A stretch of 33,249 bases of DNA from a bacterium (lineage in GTDB: Bacteria > Planctomycetota > UBA1135 > GCA-002686595). Location: NCBI GenBank assembly GCA_024228395.1, contig JAAETM010000712.1:1-33249 (forward strand), in the 5' to 3' direction. The position numbers and the translations under genes are program-made. Positions 31,916-33,249 of the stretch are shown here, in pieces (within the stretch, counting starts at the first letter, position 1; each line of letters opens with the position of its first letter). Below the pieces are notes generated by a model that made no database searches, was not told where the DNA came from, and saw nothing but the letters and a program-made list of their open reading frames with translations.

Positions 31916-32683
31916 ATGAATTGGACCATCCTCCTATTCGGCATGCTTGCATTCTCTGCTTCACGCGAGGATCGACTCGAAGGAATCCCCGCCGCTCAGC
32001 TGGGAGCCCGGTACGAACTCATCGGCCAGCTCGGGGCGCCTTTGGGGGACGGCGTAACCGTTGCTGGATTTGAGACGCGCACTGCAAAACCCATCGATCC
32101 CATCAAGTTTTCACCCCAGATGTTCTCTGAAACACCGGCGATCCTCTCGGGAAGGGCGAGGACCCGGAGGGGACATGCGGTCATGGAGGGGAGCGATTGG
32201 TCGGTGGTCGTCAAAGGAAACGAAGCTTGGGAAGAACACGTGGAGGGCCGCATGATCGAAACTCAAGGCACTTACAAGCCGCTCCAGGACAAGTCTTCGA
32301 AGAACCCCTGGCGATTCGAACTTGCCGGCAGCTGGAGGCTCAAGAACCTGGCGGATCAAGTTGGAAGGAAGGTCTCCCTGAGGGGGCAGCTGGAAATTCA
32401 CGAAGGCAAGGCGGCCCTGCTCTACCGGGGATCTCTCATCCTTGTCGAATCCTTGAAGGGCCCTCCGAGGAGCTCTGGGGAGACAGTCTGTCCCGTCTCC
32501 TACTTCCGCTCGGGGCGTTTCCAGTTGGACTTGGCTTCGATTAGGAAGGTGACTAGTTCGCTGATTTTGACCTTGTCCTGTTCCATCGAATCGCGGTGGC
32601 GGACGGTGACCACGTCTTCGGCAAGGGTGTTGCCGTCCACGGTGATGCAGAAGGGGGTACCGACTTCGTCCTGGCGACGGTAG
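31916..32683 (+). CDS. Hypothetical secreted protein overlapping glyS at its 3' end
   Basis: A protein of 255 residues from the ATG at 31916. A short signal-like start (MNWTILLFGMLAFSAS) precedes a soluble body with no family I recognise. The body contains FSPQMFSETPAILSGRARTR, then KGNEAWEEHVEGRMIETQGT and NPWRFELAGSWRLKNLADQV. This is an OB-like beta pattern in which a parameter is described as added to a larger protein (GRKVSLRGQLEIHEGKAALL). The last about 60 residues lie on the opposite strand of the glyS 3' end and look like shadow sequence. The natural stop may therefore have been lost, or the genes may truly overlap by about 180 bases. Confidence 0.55.
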   Translation: MNWTILLFGMLAFSASREDRLEGIPAAQLGARYELIGQLGAPLGDGVTVAGFETRTAKPIDPIKFSPQMFSETPAILSGRARTRRGHAVMEGSDWSVVVKGNEAWEEHVEGRMIETQGTYKPLQDKSSKNPWRFELAGSWRLKNLADQVGRKVSLRGQLEIHEGKAALLYRGSLILVESLKGPPRSSGETVCPVSYFRSGRFQLDLASIRKVTSSLILTLSCSIESRWRTVTTSSARVLPSTVMQKGVPTSSWRR

Positions 32684-33249
32684 CGGCGGCCGATGGCGCC
32701 TTTTTCGTCGTAGAAGGTGCTGAAGCGGGCCTTGCGCAGTTGGGCGGCGATCTCCTGAGCCTTTTCGGGCATGCCATCCTTTTTAACGAGCGGGAACACG
32801 GCGGCGGTGGTGGGTGCGATCTCCGGGTGGAAGTGCAGCACCACGCGCGTGTCCTTTTCTAGTTGCTCTTCCTCGTAAGCGTCGATCATGAAGGTCAGCG
32901 CGGTGCGGTTCATGCCACCGGCGGGTTCGATGACGTAGGGCGTGTACTTTTCCTTGGTCTGAGGATCAAAGTACAAAAGGTTTTCGCCGGTGGCTTCCGA
33001 GTGACGCTTGAGGTCGAAGTCGGTGCGGTTGGCGACGCCTTCGAGCTCGCCCCATCCGAAGGGATAGAGGTACTCCACGTCGGCGGTCGCTTTGGCGTAG
33101 TGGGCTAGCTCGGACTTTTCATGCTCGCGCATGCGCAACTTAGCCGGGTCCACGCCATACTCGATGTACCAGTTGAAGCGCGCTTCCTTCCAGTGCTCGT
33201 ACCACTTCTCGTCCTCGTCGGGGTGCACGAAGAATTCCATCTCGGCCTG
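32500..33249 (-). CDS. glyS: Glycyl-tRNA synthetase (dimeric class II type), C-terminal part
   Basis: 249 residues plus the stop, open to the right edge of the window. The frame reads EMEFFVHPDEDEKWYEHWKE, then FGWGELEGVANRTDFDLKRH and PYVIEPAGGMNRTALTFMID (class II motif 3 region). It ends in the anticodon-binding domain: LHFHPEIAPTTAAVFPLVKK, QLRKARFSTFYDEKGAIGRR, YRRQDEVGTPFCITVDGNTL and VVTVRHRDSMEQDKVKISEL. It charges tRNA-Gly in the cytosol. This is the alpha2 form found in many bacteria and eukaryotes rather than the alpha2beta2 GlyQ/GlyS form. The N-terminal catalytic core lies outside the window. Its 3' end overlaps the convergent hypothetical gene. Confidence 0.93.
   Translation of the reverse strand, partial: QAEMEFFVHPDEDEKWYEHWKEARFNWYIEYGVDPAKLRMREHEKSELAHYAKATADVEYLYPFGWGELEGVANRTDFDLKRHSEATGENLLYFDPQTKEKYTPYVIEPAGGMNRTALTFMIDAYEEEQLEKDTRVVLHFHPEIAPTTAAVFPLVKKDGMPEKAQEIAAQLRKARFSTFYDEKGAIGRRYRRQDEVGTPFCITVDGNTLAEDVVTVRHRDSMEQDKVKISELVTFLIEAKSNWKRPERK

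Noticed and set aside
1..33249. CRISPR arrays, tRNA and rRNA genes, riboswitches
   Set aside because: No regular direct repeats with spacers, no tRNA T-loop/acceptor pattern and no known riboswitch core were seen on either strand by eye.

Overview
The window (about 60% GC) looks like a chromosomal segment of a Planctomycetota bacterium. This is inferred from protein style. There are large secreted beta-propeller proteins (NHL, LVIVD/choice-of-anchor B, FG-GAP) sharing a YC...SGQGS...FQAWYRD C-terminal domain, a minor-pilin set with a PilX-like protein, many short lipoproteins and secreted proteins, and weak Shine-Dalgarno use. No CRISPR array, tRNA, rRNA or intact mobile element was found.

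Layout. Positions 1-160 carry the 5' end of a secreted-protein gene leaving the window on the minus strand. Positions 161-1812 are a decay zone with a frameshifted DUF2238 (YjdF) remnant and an IS1380-like transposase remnant, closed by a REP-like palindrome. Positions 1840-5305 (minus) hold a secreted helical protein, an acidic DUF3299-like protein, a coiled-coil protein and a small lipoprotein. Positions 5492-9299 (plus) are an apparent operon: NHL propeller, YtkA/FixH-like lipoprotein and di-heme peroxidase. A choice-of-anchor B protein (9373-11952) converges on a translationally coupled minor-pilin operon (12122-15203, minus). Upstream, also on the minus strand, lie larE, a gamma-carbonic anhydrase-like gene, a CPBP protease gene, an RlmI-type methyltransferase gene and a Pus10-type tRNA pseudouridine synthase gene. 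Divergently follow lgt, an RNase HII-like gene, an FG-GAP protein, an FAD oxidoreductase, gamma-glutamyltransferase and a TrkA-C membrane protein. Positions 28421-28779 hold a frameshifted, truncated HAD phosphatase. Then come a TlpA-like thioredoxin (minus), a membrane glycosyltransferase-like protein, a hypothetical secreted protein and the 3' part of glyS.

The two strongest discoveries are these. (1) The TlpA-like gene at 28951-30039 has an in-frame TGA exactly where the first cysteine of the W-C-x-x-C motif belongs (W-TGA-S-P-C). A strong stem-loop follows the TGA immediately, so it is very probably a selenoprotein with a UxxC redox motif. (2) The gene at 19311-20198 encodes a bacterial Pus10, the tRNA position 54/55 pseudouridine synthase family normally known from Archaea and Eukarya, here without the usual N-terminal THUMP region.

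Other points of interest are a recurrent TANNAT-N7-ATG arrangement that suggests leaderless transcripts, two copies of one REP-like palindrome 23.7 kb apart, an RNase HII-like protein with a GLG instead of a GRG motif, and EF-hand-like loops in two minor pilins. All homology statements come from recognising motifs by eye, without database searches.
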